Positions 30,345 to 41,163 of a stretch of 64,000 nucleotides of DNA are shown one piece after another. The notes under the pieces were generated by a model. That model did no database searches. It was not told the origin of the DNA and saw only the letters and a program-made list of their open reading frames with translations. Location: positions 15,629,011 through 15,693,010 of the forward strand of contig AP025069.1 in the NCBI GenBank assembly GCA_036186865.1, given 5' to 3'. Source of the DNA: Eustoma russellianum (taxonomy: Eukaryota; Streptophyta; Magnoliopsida; Gentianales; Gentianaceae). Every line of letters begins with the position of its first letter. Position 1 is the first letter of the stretch. The position numbers were made by a program, and so were the translations under genes.

Positions 30345-31791
30345 TGATGAGGCTGAGGAGCAGCCCCCTAATGAGGAGCTTGCACAAGGTGCCCTTAACC
30401 ATAAGGGGCCTTTGACAAGGAGCCAAACTAAGAGGATCAATTGTCTTCAAGTTGGTTTTGATGTTGGCTCCTTTCTAACCAAACATGTGCAAGATGAACC
30501 AATGAACGTTCCTCCTAAATGGGTGCTCATTGTTGAGCTTAGGAACTGATTATCCAATGATTTTCAATGTCAATAAATAAGTTAAAGGGTTGGTGGGAGG
30601 GCAGGATAGTCAGTCCGCTTGTTGGTGCCGTTTCTGTGGCTTTTAGTTGCTCCTTTCTTTTGATTCTTTTAAAGTTTGTTTTAGAATACTTATGTTTGGT
30701 GTATGAGTGTGATTTGTAGGTGTTATAGGTCTTGGATCAAATGCCTTGGGCTTTGGAAAGGAAGGTTTCTCAGATTTGGACCAAGCTTGTCCATACAAGG
30801 CTGTTTTGTGGTTTTGGGCTATCAAGTGAGATTGGGCGTGCATGGGACCAGCTGGACCTTGAAGTAGACTTAATTTAGAGCATCTTTCATGTTTTGGGTT
30901 TTGTCAAAATCAGTCCACAAAAATAGTTACAAGAGTTGCAAGGAAGAAGTCCAAAACAAGCCCAATTGTGCAAATTAGGGTTTTCGGTCTTCTTGAGAGT
31001 GTGGCAGCCGCATCTTATCATCAAATGCAATTAAGAGACCTTCTAGAATGTGATAAATCAGATTGGGATGATTGGAAATGAATTATGGAGTCATAATTGA
31101 AGATTTGGGGCATTTAAGGAGATAATTCAAGTGAGAGAAAGTTACCAAAGTTAGCAAATCTGATCTTGTGTCACAATGGGGGCTGAATGGCGTGTATTGA
31201 AGGCACATGGATACACAAGGCAAGTTCTAGAAAGATGGTCAATGAGGCAATAAGTGGTGATTGAGACAATAAGTGTGGATTTGCCAAGAGAGAGAAACTT
31301 ACCTAAAATAACAAATCAGATTTGCATCTCAAGGAAGGAAATGGCGCAAGCATTGAGGCTCCAAGATGCACCTAGACGTTTTTTTGGGAAGGCCAACAAG
31401 ACTTGTAATCAAATATATTGATCACTTAGCATTTCTTTTGGTAGCCAGACTATTTTCGCACCTTTGAGACGAGAACCATACGGTTTTTGTATTGTCTTTG
31501 TTCTTGAGTTCTTGAATAAAAGTTTGTGTTTTTCCTTTGGTTTACACATATCTAAATCAAGGCTAGACCCAATTAAGGATTGTGTGTTCCTTGTTGGTGA
31601 TCCACAATCCAAGGATTAGGAGTGACTGGTTGGATTGGACGGATTGAAACACATAACAACCAAACGAATTTGGAGGCTTGAAGGGAAGGTGGTTGCTTGG
31701 CACCATTGTCCATCACATTCAAGGCTTGAGGGACGTTTGGAGAGTGAAGAAAGATCGGGACAACATCAAAATACGAACCATATTCGTATCA
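30345..31791 (+). repeat. 5' LTR of the young CRM-like element
   Basis: 1447 bp, TGATGAGG...TCGTATCA. An AATAAA at 31515-31520 is the candidate poly(A) signal. The first 196 bases repeat the coding sequence for the gag-pol tail (...GGACCTTTG-type reading, GPLTRSQTKRINCLQ), so the LTR is partly coding. Confidence 0.95.
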
Positions 31792-31793
31792 AG

Positions 31794-31805
31794 TGGTGTC
31801 AGAGC
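31794..31805 (+). promoter_or_regulatory. Primer binding site
   Basis: TGGTGTCAGAGC, two bases after the LTR end. It differs from the usual tRNA-Met site TGGTATCAGAGC at one position (A to G), which would still pair with tRNA by G-U. Confidence 0.85.
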
Positions 31806-33073
31806 TCTCGTTTATCTTCATCTCAAATATCTTTTCTTGTGTCATTTGCGTCATTCTTGTTCTTTTCATCCCCGTCTTCAAATCTTCATCTATTCATCCA
31901 TTTTTTTGTGTCATTCTTGTTATTCTCAATCATTCAAAAAAAACGTTTCTTTTCAGAAACAAAAACAAAGATTGTTCTTTTCTTCAGTTCAACAAAAAAA
32001 AAACCACAAAAAAAGGGCTTCATCTTTTGCATCAATATTGATCACCTATCATTAAAGATCTCATCTTCAACACATTTAATCATAGGATCATTGTTGTTTG
32101 CATTGAATAGGATTTAACTCCATCTAAAATCAGCCCAAGGCCTAAAAGAAGATACCCTTGAGTCACACACCTTGTTGTTATCGAAGCTTTTAATTAAATT
32201 TGCTTGTGTGATATTGAATACAAGTTTGTTTGTTTTGGTTGTATTGGTATCCAAGGAAAATCTGTTTTCTACTAAACATCCATACAAACAAAAAAAGAAT
32301 CATCTTTCCTACACATAAGCAGTCTATTCAAACATACACAACTGATTCTTGCAAAAGCAAACAAAGGTTGCAACAAGGCTGATTTGGACGTTAAAAAAAA
32401 GGAAAAGAAAACGTGCACAAAAAAAAAGAAAAGAAAAGTGCACAAGCGAAAGGAAGAGAAAAGAAGTTCCTTTTGTACAAAAGTTCCATCTTTTTGCATC
32501 TACTATCCAAGTTGACAAAAGCAAAAAAAAAAAAGAAAAGAAGCAAAACAAAAACCGTGTGTTTGACCCCAAAACAACACACATAAAACCTTCAATTCTC
32601 AACCTTGGATACACATTCATACTATCAATCAAAGAGCTTGCATTTGATATTGCATAAGTTGGTTTAATTAAAGATTGCCCAGGACAACCCCTAGCAATTC
32701 TTTGGATCAGCCAACTACATCACTTTTTGGTTTCTTGTTTCTTTGAATCATAGTTATTAAGTGTGTTTAAATTGTGCTCTAAACTTCTTGAAGCTGTTTT
32801 ACCACTTGTTGATCAATTGGTGTTTTGAAGGCAAAAGAAGCTTGCAAGGACAGAAAACAAAGCAGATTGTGGTTAGCCAATTTGGGACCTTCCTTAAGAG
32901 ATTCTGGCTCAAGATTGGCCAAGGAAAACACTTGAGCAATTGAGAGAAAACAAGGGAGGACAAAAAAGGGCCAAACAGATTTTCGTTTTCCTTATTGTTT
33001 TCGCTAACAACTCACTTTTGTTTCTTGTGTTAGTTTTCTTCTTTTCTTGTTTGTGATAGCGTTTCAGGTTGCC
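31806..33073 (+). other. Leader (untranslated region) of the young CRM-like element
   Basis: About 1.27 kb without a long in-phase frame. It is rich in A-runs (AAAAAAAAAAACC, AAAAAAAAGAAAAGAAAAG) and ends TTGTGATAGCGTTTCAG|GTTGCCATGG. The pyrimidine-poor but AG-ending stretch just before the start codon could be a 3' splice site, so a leader intron is possible. Frames inside it are composition artefacts. Confidence 0.7.
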
Positions 33074-36000
33074 ATGGATGGTTCAAACGGTACCCAAGGA
33101 GGAGGAGACAAAGTGGAATATTCAATGGAAAAGATTGCACAGATGCTTAGTAATATGCAATCTAGGATGGATGAGTGGGAAGCAAGGATGACATCCAACA
33201 CACCTCCTACCCAAGAACAGCCCCCACCTCAAAACCAAGGCCAAACATCCCGTGGACCTGAACCTAAGGGGTCCACAAGCATGGGAGGTAGAGGAGGAGC
33301 AAGGGGTAGAGGAGATAGGAGGCAAGGAATGAGACAACAACCTGTTAGGGAGGAATGGAATGATTACTATGAAGAGGAAGAGGTTGAGGAGGTATACCCA
33401 AGGCCTCAAGGCCGAATGCAACCTAGGAGGCATGTGCCTCAAGAGGATGATTATTTGAAAACCAAAATAAACATTCCACCCTTTTATGGCAAAAGTGACC
33501 CTGAAGCCTACATTGAGTGGGAAAGAAAAGTTGACATGATCTTTTCCTATACCAACTATACTGAGTTGCAAAAAGTGAGATATGCAAGTATAGAGTTCTT
33601 GGATTATGCCTTGATTTGGTGGGACCAAACTCAAAGTATAAGAAGAAGGACTAGACAACCAACAATTGGAACTTGGGATGACATGAAATATGAGATGAGA
33701 AAGAAATTCATTCCAGAATCTTACGAGAGGTCCATGTTCCAAAAGTTGCAATGCCTAACTCAAGGAAATAAAAGTGTGGATGAATACTTTAAAGAGTTAG
33801 AAAGTTTGTTGATAAAAACTGATACTGAAGAAACTGAGGAGGCAACCATGGCTCGGTTTTTGGGAGGTCTTAATAGGGAGATTGGGTTTCAACTTGAACT
33901 CACTACCTATGTTGATCTAAATTCCATGGTTCACAAAGCTGAGAAAATTGAGCGCCAACTAAAGGTACGTTCTTCTACTAGTGGATTTGGTCTTAGAACT
34001 AATGCTTCTTCTATTTCTAAAGTGCAGCCTAGGTCTAATGGCAATGGAGGGGCACGGACAAGTTCAAACACATTCGGCCAAAACAGTTCTAACACTCCAA
34101 ATAAACCACACTTCACTCAAAGGACCAATGGTGCAAATCAAGGTCAAAATGACAAAGGCAAAGGCAAGGCAACCGCAAACCCTCCAAGGACAAGGGAGAT
34201 TGAGTGTTTTAAATGTAGAGGGAGAGGGCATTATGCAAGGGACTGCCCTAATGCCAAGAAAGTGTTGTACCTTGAGGAAACTAATGAATTCTATTCAGAA
34301 GAGGAGGAAGAAGAAGCAACAAAGGAGGAGTACCAAGAGGACTCAGCTGAGGAGGTAAAGAGTGATGAAGAGGGTGCATATAAGGACTTTCTTGTGGTAA
34401 GAAAAGCCTTAAGTGCACACATGAAGGAGGAAGAAGAAAACTTGCAAAGGGAGAACATTTTCCACATCCATTGTTTGGTAAAAGGCAAAACTTGCACTTT
34501 AATTATTGATAGTGGTTCTTGTGCTAATGTTGCGAGTATTGAACTTGTTAGAAAGTTAGATTTACCTATGATTGATCATCCCCATCCCTATAGGTTATCT
34601 TGGCTAAATGATTGTGGTGAGATTCATGTGTCTAAGCAAGTTCTGATTTCTTTATCTATTGGTGGCTACAAAGATGAAATTTTGTGTGATGTAGCTCCTA
34701 TGCATGCTAGTCATATTTTGTTAGGTAGGCCTTGGCAATTTGACAAGCATGTTATTTATGATGGTAGATTGAACATGTATGCTTTTACTTTTAACGGCAA
34801 AAAGTTTAAGTTACATGCATTGTCTCCACATAAAGTTTATGAGGATGCTAAGAGGATGAAGAAGAACCATTCAGACCCTAAGGAAAAGGAGGCTGAAAAA
34901 AGGTTCTTAGAGGTTCTTAAAAAGGAGAGAAGAAGCCTATTGGAGGCCACAAACTCCTCGGCCAAGGGTACACAACCCACGGCCCAAATCAATCCACCCT
35001 CACCCACGGCTCAAACACTTTCACAAGCATCCACCTCACAAATTTCACATCCACCTAAGAAGCATGCTTTCTTTGAAAAATCTCGTGAAGTTACACATGT
35101 ATTGTATGATAATAAAACTGTTTTGGTGATGCTTTACAAAGATAGTGTTGAATGCTTGTATTCTAAGAATGACTTACCATCTACCTTGCCTAGTGGTGTT
35201 GTTTCTTTGTTGGAAGAATTTGCAGATTTGTTTCCCGAGGAGGAACCACATGGGTTGCCACCTTTAAGAGAGATTGAGTACCACATTGACTTTATTCCAG
35301 GGGCTGTCCTACCTAATAGGCCAGCTTATAGGGCCAATCCGGAGGAAACAAAGGAAATACAAAGGCAAGTGGAGGATCTCTTAGCCAAAGAGAAGGTAAG
35401 GGAAAGTATGAGCCCAAGTGCAGTTCCAGTCATCCTTGTCCCGAAAAAGGATGGCACTTGGAGGATGTGTACAGATTGTAGGGCCATCAACAAAATCACT
35501 GTAAAGTATAGGTATCCCATTCCTAGACTTGATGATATGCTTGATATGTTGCATGGTTCACAATGGTATACGAAAATTGATTTGAAAAGTGGTTATTTTC
35601 AAGTGAGAATAAGAGAGGGTGATGAATGGAAAACAGCTTTTAAAACTAAATTTGGATTGTATGAATGGTTAGTTATGCCTTTTGGGTTAACTAATGCACC
35701 TAGTACATTCATGAGGCTAATGAATGAAGTTTTGAGAGCTTTTATTGGGAAGTTTGTTGTGGTTTATTTTGATGACATCTTGATCTATTCTAAGTCCTTA
35801 GAAGAGCATTTAGATCACATAAGGGCTATTTTTGAAAAGCTAAGAAAAGAAAAACTTTATGCTAACTTTAAGAAATGTTCTTTTTGTTTGGACAAAGTTG
35901 TTTTTCTTGGCTTTGTAATCAGTTCTGCAGGGATTGAAATGGATCAAGACAAGGTGAAATCCATCCTTGAATGGCCTACACCAAAGAGTGTGGGAGAAGT

Positions 36001-38041
36001 GAGGAGCTTTCATGGTTTGGCAGGTTTTTATAGGCGGTTTGTCAAAGACTTTTCAACCGTAGCCGCACCATTGAATGAGATAGTCAAGAAAGAGGTTGGA
36101 TTCCATTGGGGGGAAGCCCAACAAAGGGCGTTTGATGAGCTTAAAAGACGTCTCACTACAGCACCTATCTTGAAGTTGCCAAACTTTGATGATACATTTG
36201 AGGTAGAGTGTGATGCAAGTGGCGTGGGAATTGGAGCTGTTCTAACCCAAGGTAAGCATCCTATTGCTTATTTTAGTGAGAAGTTGAAAGGGGCTGCATT
36301 GAACTATCCTACTTATGATAAGGAGTTGTATGCTTTAGTAAGGTCCTTACAAACTTGGCAACACTACTTGCAACCCAAAGAGTTTGTCATTCATACTGAT
36401 CATGAAAGTTTGAAGTACCTTAAGAGTCAAGGAAAACTGAATAAGAGGCATGCAAAGTGGGTTGAGTTTATTGAGCAATTTCCTTATGTCATTAAGTATA
36501 AGCAAGGAAAAGATAACATAGTTGCTGATGCTTTGTCTAGAAGGTATACTTTGATTACTAAGTTGTCTTCACACTTGCTTGGCTTTGAATTTGTTAAGGA
36601 ATTGTATAAGGATGATTCTGATTTTGCTTCCATTTATGATGCATGTGTTGATTCTCCTTTTGGTAAATTCTATTTGCATGATGGCTATTTGTTTAAGGAG
36701 AAACGATTATGCATTCCTAAGGGATCAATGCGTGAATTGTTGGTTAAGGAAGCACATGGGGGCGGGTTGATGGGACACTTTGGAGTTTTTAAAACTTTAG
36801 AAACTTTAAAGGAACATTTCTTTTGGCCTCACATGAAATCAGATGTTGCAAAGGCTTGTAGTAGTTGCATCACTTGTGGGCAAGCTAAGTCCAAAGCACA
36901 ACCTCATGGTTTGTACACACCCTTGGACGTACCTAGTGCACCTTGGGAGGACATTTCTATGGACTTTGTTCTTGGCTTACCTAGATCAAAAGGTGGTAGA
37001 GATAGTGTCTTTGTTGTGGTAGACAGATTCTCTAAGATGGCACACTTTATTGCTTGTCACAAAGTAGATGATGCTTCCTACATTGCAAATCTATTCTTTA
37101 AAGAAGTTGTTAGGTTGCATGGCATGCCTAAAACAATTGTTAGTGATAGGGACAGTAAATTCTTGAGTCATTTTTGGCGTGTGCTTTGGAGCAAGTTGGG
37201 AACTAAGCTTTTGTTTTCTACTACTGCACATCCACAAACAGATGGCCAAACTGAAGTGGTAAATAGGACCTTGTCACAAATGTTGCGTGCGTTAATTCAA
37301 AGCAATCTGAAAAATTGGGAAGAATGTTTACCACACATTGAGTTTGCTTACAATAGGGCTGTTCATAGTGGGTCTTTGTATTCCCCTTTTGAAGTTGTCT
37401 ATGGTTTTCTACCCCACTCCCCACTTGATTTGTTGCCTATTCCAATTGATGAGCGTACTAGCATGGATGGTAAACAACGAGCTGAAATGATCAAAAAGTT
37501 GCATGAAAAGGTTAAACTCCAACTTGAAAGAAAGAATAGACAGTATGCCAAACAAGCTAACAAGCATAGACGAGATGTTGTGTTTTATCCTGGAGATCTT
37601 GTTTGGTTGCATTTAAGGAAGGAACGGTTTCCTAAGGAGAGGAAGTCCAAGCTTATGCCTAGAGGAGATAGACCTTTTAAGGTCATTCAAAAGGTTGGTC
37701 CAAATGCTTATGTGCTTGATCTTCCTCAAGACAGGTATGGTTCAGTTTCCAACACCTTCAATGTAAGTGATCTTTCCCCTTTTGAGCATTTTTATCTTGA
37801 TGATTCGAGGGCGAATCCTTTTGAGGAGGGGGGGATTGATGAGGCTGAGGAGCAGCCCCCTAATGAGGAGCTTGCACAAGGTGCCCTTAACCATAAGGGG
37901 CCTTTGACAAGGAGCCAAACTAAGAGGATCAATTGTCTTCAAGTTGGTTTTGATGTTGGCTCCTTTCTAACCAAACATGTGCAAGATGAACCAATGAACG
38001 TTCCTCCTAAATGGGTGCTCATTGTTGAGCTTAGGAACTGA
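33074..38041 (+). CDS. CRM-like gag-pol polyprotein, intact frame
   Basis: I choose the ATG at 33074 (GCCATGG context) over one nine codons upstream, giving 1655 residues. Counting from the upstream ATG: Arg/Gly-rich segment (about 80-115); capsid domain about 136-286 (ALIWWDQTQSIRRR, DEYFKELESLLIK); zinc knuckle CFKCRGRGHYARDC about 387-400; acidic stretch; protease LIIDSGSCANVAS about 484; RT about 711-1000 with VVVYFDDILIYS near 905; RNase H ECDASGVGIGAVL near 1053 and HTDHESLKYL near 1116; integrase H-H-C-C about 1233-1282, then D (MDFVLGLP), D (VSDRDSKF) and E (TDGQTEVVNR) near 1304, 1366 and 1402; C-terminal KLMPRGDRPFKVIQKVG about 1535. All catalytic residues are present. The final 67 residues, with GPLTRSQTKRINCLQVG, lie in the 3' LTR. 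Confidence 0.95.
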   Translation: MDGSNGTQGGGDKVEYSMEKIAQMLSNMQSRMDEWEARMTSNTPPTQEQPPPQNQGQTSRGPEPKGSTSMGGRGGARGRGDRRQGMRQQPVREEWNDYYEEEEVEEVYPRPQGRMQPRRHVPQEDDYLKTKINIPPFYGKSDPEAYIEWERKVDMIFSYTNYTELQKVRYASIEFLDYALIWWDQTQSIRRRTRQPTIGTWDDMKYEMRKKFIPESYERSMFQKLQCLTQGNKSVDEYFKELESLLIKTDTEETEEATMARFLGGLNREIGFQLELTTYVDLNSMVHKAEKIERQLKVRSSTSGFGLRTNASSISKVQPRSNGNGGARTSSNTFGQNSSNTPNKPHFTQRTNGANQGQNDKGKGKATANPPRTREIECFKCRGRGHYARDCPNAKKVLYLEETNEFYSEEEEEEATKEEYQEDSAEEVKSDEEGAYKDFLVVRKALSAHMKEEEENLQRENIFHIHCLVKGKTCTLIIDSGSCANVASIELVRKLDLPMIDHPHPYRLSWLNDCGEIHVSKQVLISLSIGGYKDEILCDVAPMHASHILLGRPWQFDKHVIYDGRLNMYAFTFNGKKFKLHALSPHKVYEDAKRMKKNHSDPKEKEAEKRFLEVLKKERRSLLEATNSSAKGTQPTAQINPPSPTAQTLSQASTSQISHPPKKHAFFEKSREVTHVLYDNKTVLVMLYKDSVECLYSKNDLPSTLPSGVVSLLEEFADLFPEEEPHGLPPLREIEYHIDFIPGAVLPNRPAYRANPEETKEIQRQVEDLLAKEKVRESMSPSAVPVILVPKKDGTWRMCTDCRAINKITVKYRYPIPRLDDMLDMLHGSQWYTKIDLKSGYFQVRIREGDEWKTAFKTKFGLYEWLVMPFGLTNAPSTFMRLMNEVLRAFIGKFVVVYFDDILIYSKSLEEHLDHIRAIFEKLRKEKLYANFKKCSFCLDKVVFLGFVISSAGIEMDQDKVKSILEWPTPKSVGEVRSFHGLAGFYRRFVKDFSTVAAPLNEIVKKEVGFHWGEAQQRAFDELKRRLTTAPILKLPNFDDTFEVECDASGVGIGAVLTQGKHPIAYFSEKLKGAALNYPTYDKELYALVRSLQTWQHYLQPKEFVIHTDHESLKYLKSQGKLNKRHAKWVEFIEQFPYVIKYKQGKDNIVADALSRRYTLITKLSSHLLGFEFVKELYKDDSDFASIYDACVDSPFGKFYLHDGYLFKEKRLCIPKGSMRELLVKEAHGGGLMGHFGVFKTLETLKEHFFWPHMKSDVAKACSSCITCGQAKSKAQPHGLYTPLDVPSAPWEDISMDFVLGLPRSKGGRDSVFVVVDRFSKMAHFIACHKVDDASYIANLFFKEVVRLHGMPKTIVSDRDSKFLSHFWRVLWSKLGTKLLFSTTAHPQTDGQTEVVNRTLSQMLRALIQSNLKNWEECLPHIEFAYNRAVHSGSLYSPFEVVYGFLPHSPLDLLPIPIDERTSMDGKQRAEMIKKLHEKVKLQLERKNRQYAKQANKHRRDVVFYPGDLVWLHLRKERFPKERKSKLMPRGDRPFKVIQKVGPNAYVLDLPQDRYGSVSNTFNVSDLSPFEHFYLDDSRANPFEEGGIDEAEEQPPNEELAQGALNHKGPLTRSQTKRINCLQVGFDVGSFLTKHVQDEPMNVPPKWVLIVELRN
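37823..37836 (+). promoter_or_regulatory. Polypurine tract
   Basis: GAGGAGGGGGGGAT directly before the 3' LTR. It is inside the coding frame (FEEGGID), so the plus-strand primer is also protein-coding. Confidence 0.85.
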
Positions 38042-39283
38042 TTATCCAATGATTTTCAATGTCAATAAATAAGTTAAAGGGTTGGTGGGAGGGCAGGATA
38101 GTCAGTCCGCTTGTTGGTGCCGTTTCTGTGGCTTTTAGTTGCTCCTTTCTTTTGATTCTTTTAAAGTTTGTTTTAGAATACTTATGTTTGGTGTATGAGT
38201 GTGATTTGTAGGTGTTATAGGTCTTGGATCAAACGCCTTGGGCTTTGGAAAGGAAGGTTTCTCAGATTTGGACCAAGCTTGTCCATACAAGGCTGTTTTA
38301 TGGTTTTGGGCTATCAAGTGAGATTGGGCGTGCATGGGACCAGCTGGACCTTGAAGTAGACTTAATTTAGAGCATCTTTCATGTTTTGGGTTTTGTCAAA
38401 ATCAGTCCACAAAAATAGTTACAAGAGTTGCAAGGAAGAAGTCCAAAACAAGCCCAATTGTGCAAATTAGGGTTTTCGGTCTTCTTGAGAGTGTGGCAGC
38501 CGCATCTTATCATCAAATGCAATTAAGAGACCTTCTAGAATGTGATAAATCAGATTGGGATGATTGGAAATGAATTATGGAGTCATAATTGAAGATTTGG
38601 GGCATTTAAGGAGATAATTCAAGTGAGAGAAAGTTACCAAAGTTAGCAAATCTGATCTTGTGTCACAATGGGGGCTGAATGGCGTGTATTGAAGGCACAT
38701 GGATACACAAGACAAGTTCTAGAAGGATGGTCAATGAGGCAATAAGTGGTGATTGAGACAATAAGTGTGGATTTGCCAAGAGAGAGAAACTTACCTAAAA
38801 TAACAAATCAGATTTGCATCTCAAGGAAGGAAATGGCGCAAGCATTGAGGCTCCAAGATGCACCTAGATGTTTTTTGGGGAAGGCCAACAAGACTTGTAA
38901 TCAAATATATTGATCACTTAGCATTTCTTTTGGTAGCCAGACTATTTTCGCACCTTTGAGACGAGAACCATACGGTTTTTGTATTGTCTTTGTTCTTGAG
39001 TTCTTGAATAAAAGTTTGTGTTTTTCCTTTTGTTTACACATATCTAAATCAAGGCTAGACCCAATTAAGGATTGTGTGTTCCTTGTTGGTGATCCACAAT
39101 CCAAGGATTAGGAGTGACTGGTTGGATTGGACGGATTGAAACACATAACAACCAAACGAATTTGGAGGCTTGAAGGGAAGGTGGTTGCTTGGCACCATTG
39201 TCCATCACATTCAAGGCTTGAGGGACGTTTGGAGAGTGAAGAAAGATCGGGACAACATCAAAATACGAACCATATTCGTATCA
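37837..39283 (+). repeat. 3' LTR of the young CRM-like element
   Basis: 1447 bp, nearly identical to 30345-31791. Differences I can see: T/C near 30740, G/A near 30807, G/A and A/G near 31218-31234, C/T near 31378, T/G near 31386 and G/T near 31540 (5' LTR coordinates, 5' base first). AATAAA at 39007-39012. Confidence 0.95.
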
Positions 39284-39895
39284 CCGCGGCCACCATGACG
39301 CAGAGATTCAGCACTTGTCTCCCATAAGGGTTGGCCGTAACTACTATCTGTTGCCTGTAGTCTCATCATCTAAAGGAAATGTTGGTATGACTTTACTTCC
39401 TCTATTATCATTCCTCATACAGTTGTGTTTCTTCCTATTAATTCCTCTGTTTCATTTGTTTTGGAGTTGTGACTACAACGAGCCATGCTGGAATCCTCCC
39501 ATATGGGTTGGCTTGCTTTTTTGGATAATTACCTTGGTCTCTTTGGCCAAGGCAACATGGGTACGTTTTCATGCTTTATCTATTTTATCCCTTCTTTCAA
39601 GTCACATCATTTTAACCTCTTGTTTCAATGCTACATGAGGACCACACCGACACCGGGCCACTCGCGCTACAGAATTATTGGGCGCTATCTTTTCATTTAG
39701 CTTATAGAAAATAGATTATATTTTGTTTACATTATATCAGGACTCTTGTATATCATGTTTTACATTTTCTGGGAGAGTCTCCCGTAGCTACAGGGCTCAC
39801 ATGTAACCACGGTATTCCTCTGCCATATGTGAGGGCAATATATTAATAAAATCCCGGATGGTATCGTCCGTCCTTCATTAAAAAAATGTATATGT
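39284..39895 (+). mobile_element. 3' end of the interrupted LINE, with tail
   Basis: Follows the CCGCG duplication and continues the LINE broken at 30344. It is non-coding and ends with GGCAATATATTAATAAAATCCC, then CCGTCCTTCATTAAAAAAATG: a poly(A)-signal-like AATAAA and a short A tail. The LINE is therefore 5'-truncated, with a surviving length of about 1.07 kb. Its target duplication is hidden by TA repeats on both sides. Confidence 0.65.
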
Positions 39896-40319
39896 GTATA
39901 CATACACACATAAACATACAGTTACATTTCAGAATTATCATTGTATAATTATTACTATTCTTTTTCAGAATTTGTATCACTATTTATTTACTATTTTGTT
40001 CACATTCTTTGTGTGTATATAAAATGCTTTAAAATAATATATTTATATGCATGTATGCTGTTTGGGTATAATCCCCATGCTTAATTTCAGAAAATTGTTG
40101 GAGTAATTTTAGGAGAAGAAAAAAATGTACTGTTCCGGCTAAGATTTGAGCATTTATGAGCGTATGGTTTCAATTGGATTAATAACCATTGATTCATAAT
40201 ACTTCCGGTTTCAATTATATATATGTAAGATACTTGTTGTCCAGCCGATTTGCGTAATACATACATATTGTAGTATACTTAACATATTTACGTGGAATGT
40301 CAAACAGTTTAGAACAAGT
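39896..40319. other. AT-rich spacer, no gene seen
   Basis: TATATGTGTATACATACACACAT at the left joins the LINE tail. Nothing else recognised. Confidence 0.5.
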
Positions 40320-40329
40320 TATATATGTG

Positions 40330-40392
<63 letters not shown>
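40320..40392. repeat. (TA)n microsatellite
   Basis: Almost pure TA repeat of about 70 bases with two G interruptions. Confidence 0.95.
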
Positions 40393-40394
<2 letters not shown>

Positions 40395-40708
40395 CGTAAA
40401 CTATTTAGAACAAAGGTTTTGGGGGTTCTTTTGCTAATATGAAATTCTAATTGGTTTGCCATGGTAAACAAGGTGCAATCTGCACATTTCATTTTATCTC
40501 AGGTTGTAAGGATTGATGCTACTGAAGTTAACAAATTGAGGGGTATTGAACGAAACGTAAGTAGAGAAATGAAAAAGGAGATTGGGGAAAAATAATAAAT
40601 CATCGTATGAAGTGGATTATATCAGTTGTATTGTCAAGTGTTAATCTTTCTACTATAATTGTTTAGATTCAAGCGTGGAACGAGAAGAAGTTAAGCACTC
40701 AATAAGAG

Positions 40709-40880
40709 GTAAGTGGTCTATATGTACTCGTTATGTTGTCATACATCAGATGTAAGTGGTCTATTTGTACTCGTTATGTTGTCATACATCAGATGTAAGT
40801 GGTCTATTTGTGCTCATTATGTCGTCATGCATCAGGTGTAAGTGGTCTATTTGTGCTTGTTATGTTTATCATACATCGGT
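40709..40880 (+). repeat. 43-bp tandem repeat, 4 copies
   Basis: Units start GTAAGTGGTCTAT at 40709, 40752, 40795 and 40838, exactly 43 bases apart. Each contains TATGTTGTCATACATCAG with few changes. Divergence is lowest between units 1 and 2. Confidence 0.95.
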
Positions 40881-41163
40881 GTGTTGTTTGTTGCATATCT
40901 GTAATTGGATTTTCTCTATATGCGAGTTGTGTGTATATGTGAGATATGTATATACATGTAAACTGGATGTATGTATGGTTGTACGATTTTGATGCATATT
41001 GCATATGTATATGGATGCATAGGGGTATACATGCACGAATATATGCATGTGTATGAGTGCGAGCACATGTATGAGTACAGATTATAAGAGATTATGCATT
41101 TGCATTCATGGTACATGCATTGCATGGCAGGTCATGTAGAGATGGACATGAATGTCAGAGTAT

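Larger units (their letters stand above)
30345..39283 (+). mobile_element. Complete, young CRM-like Gypsy chromovirus
   Basis: Two LTRs of exactly 1447 bp (30345-31791 and 37837-39283) start TGATGAGG and end TCGTATCA. They differ at about seven positions, mostly transitions. The target-site duplication CCGCG is exact (30340-30344 and 39284-39288). Primer site, leader, one uninterrupted gag-pol frame and a polypurine tract are all present, so the element has every part needed for autonomy. Clade: RT and RNase H linker wording such as EVRSFHGLAGFYRRFVKDF, no chromodomain, and a gag-pol frame that runs 67 codons into the 3' LTR, all features of the CRM group. At a commonly used plant rate near 1.3e-8 per site per year, 7/1447 gives about 0.2 million years. 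Confidence 0.95.

Noticed and set aside
30643..30843. 66-codon frame present twice, identically (also 38135-38335)
   Set aside because: The duplication is simply the two LTRs of the young element; the frame has no coding signature.
33122..33751. 209-codon open frame on the - strand
   Set aside because: Complement of the capsid-coding part of the intact gag-pol; no domain of its own.
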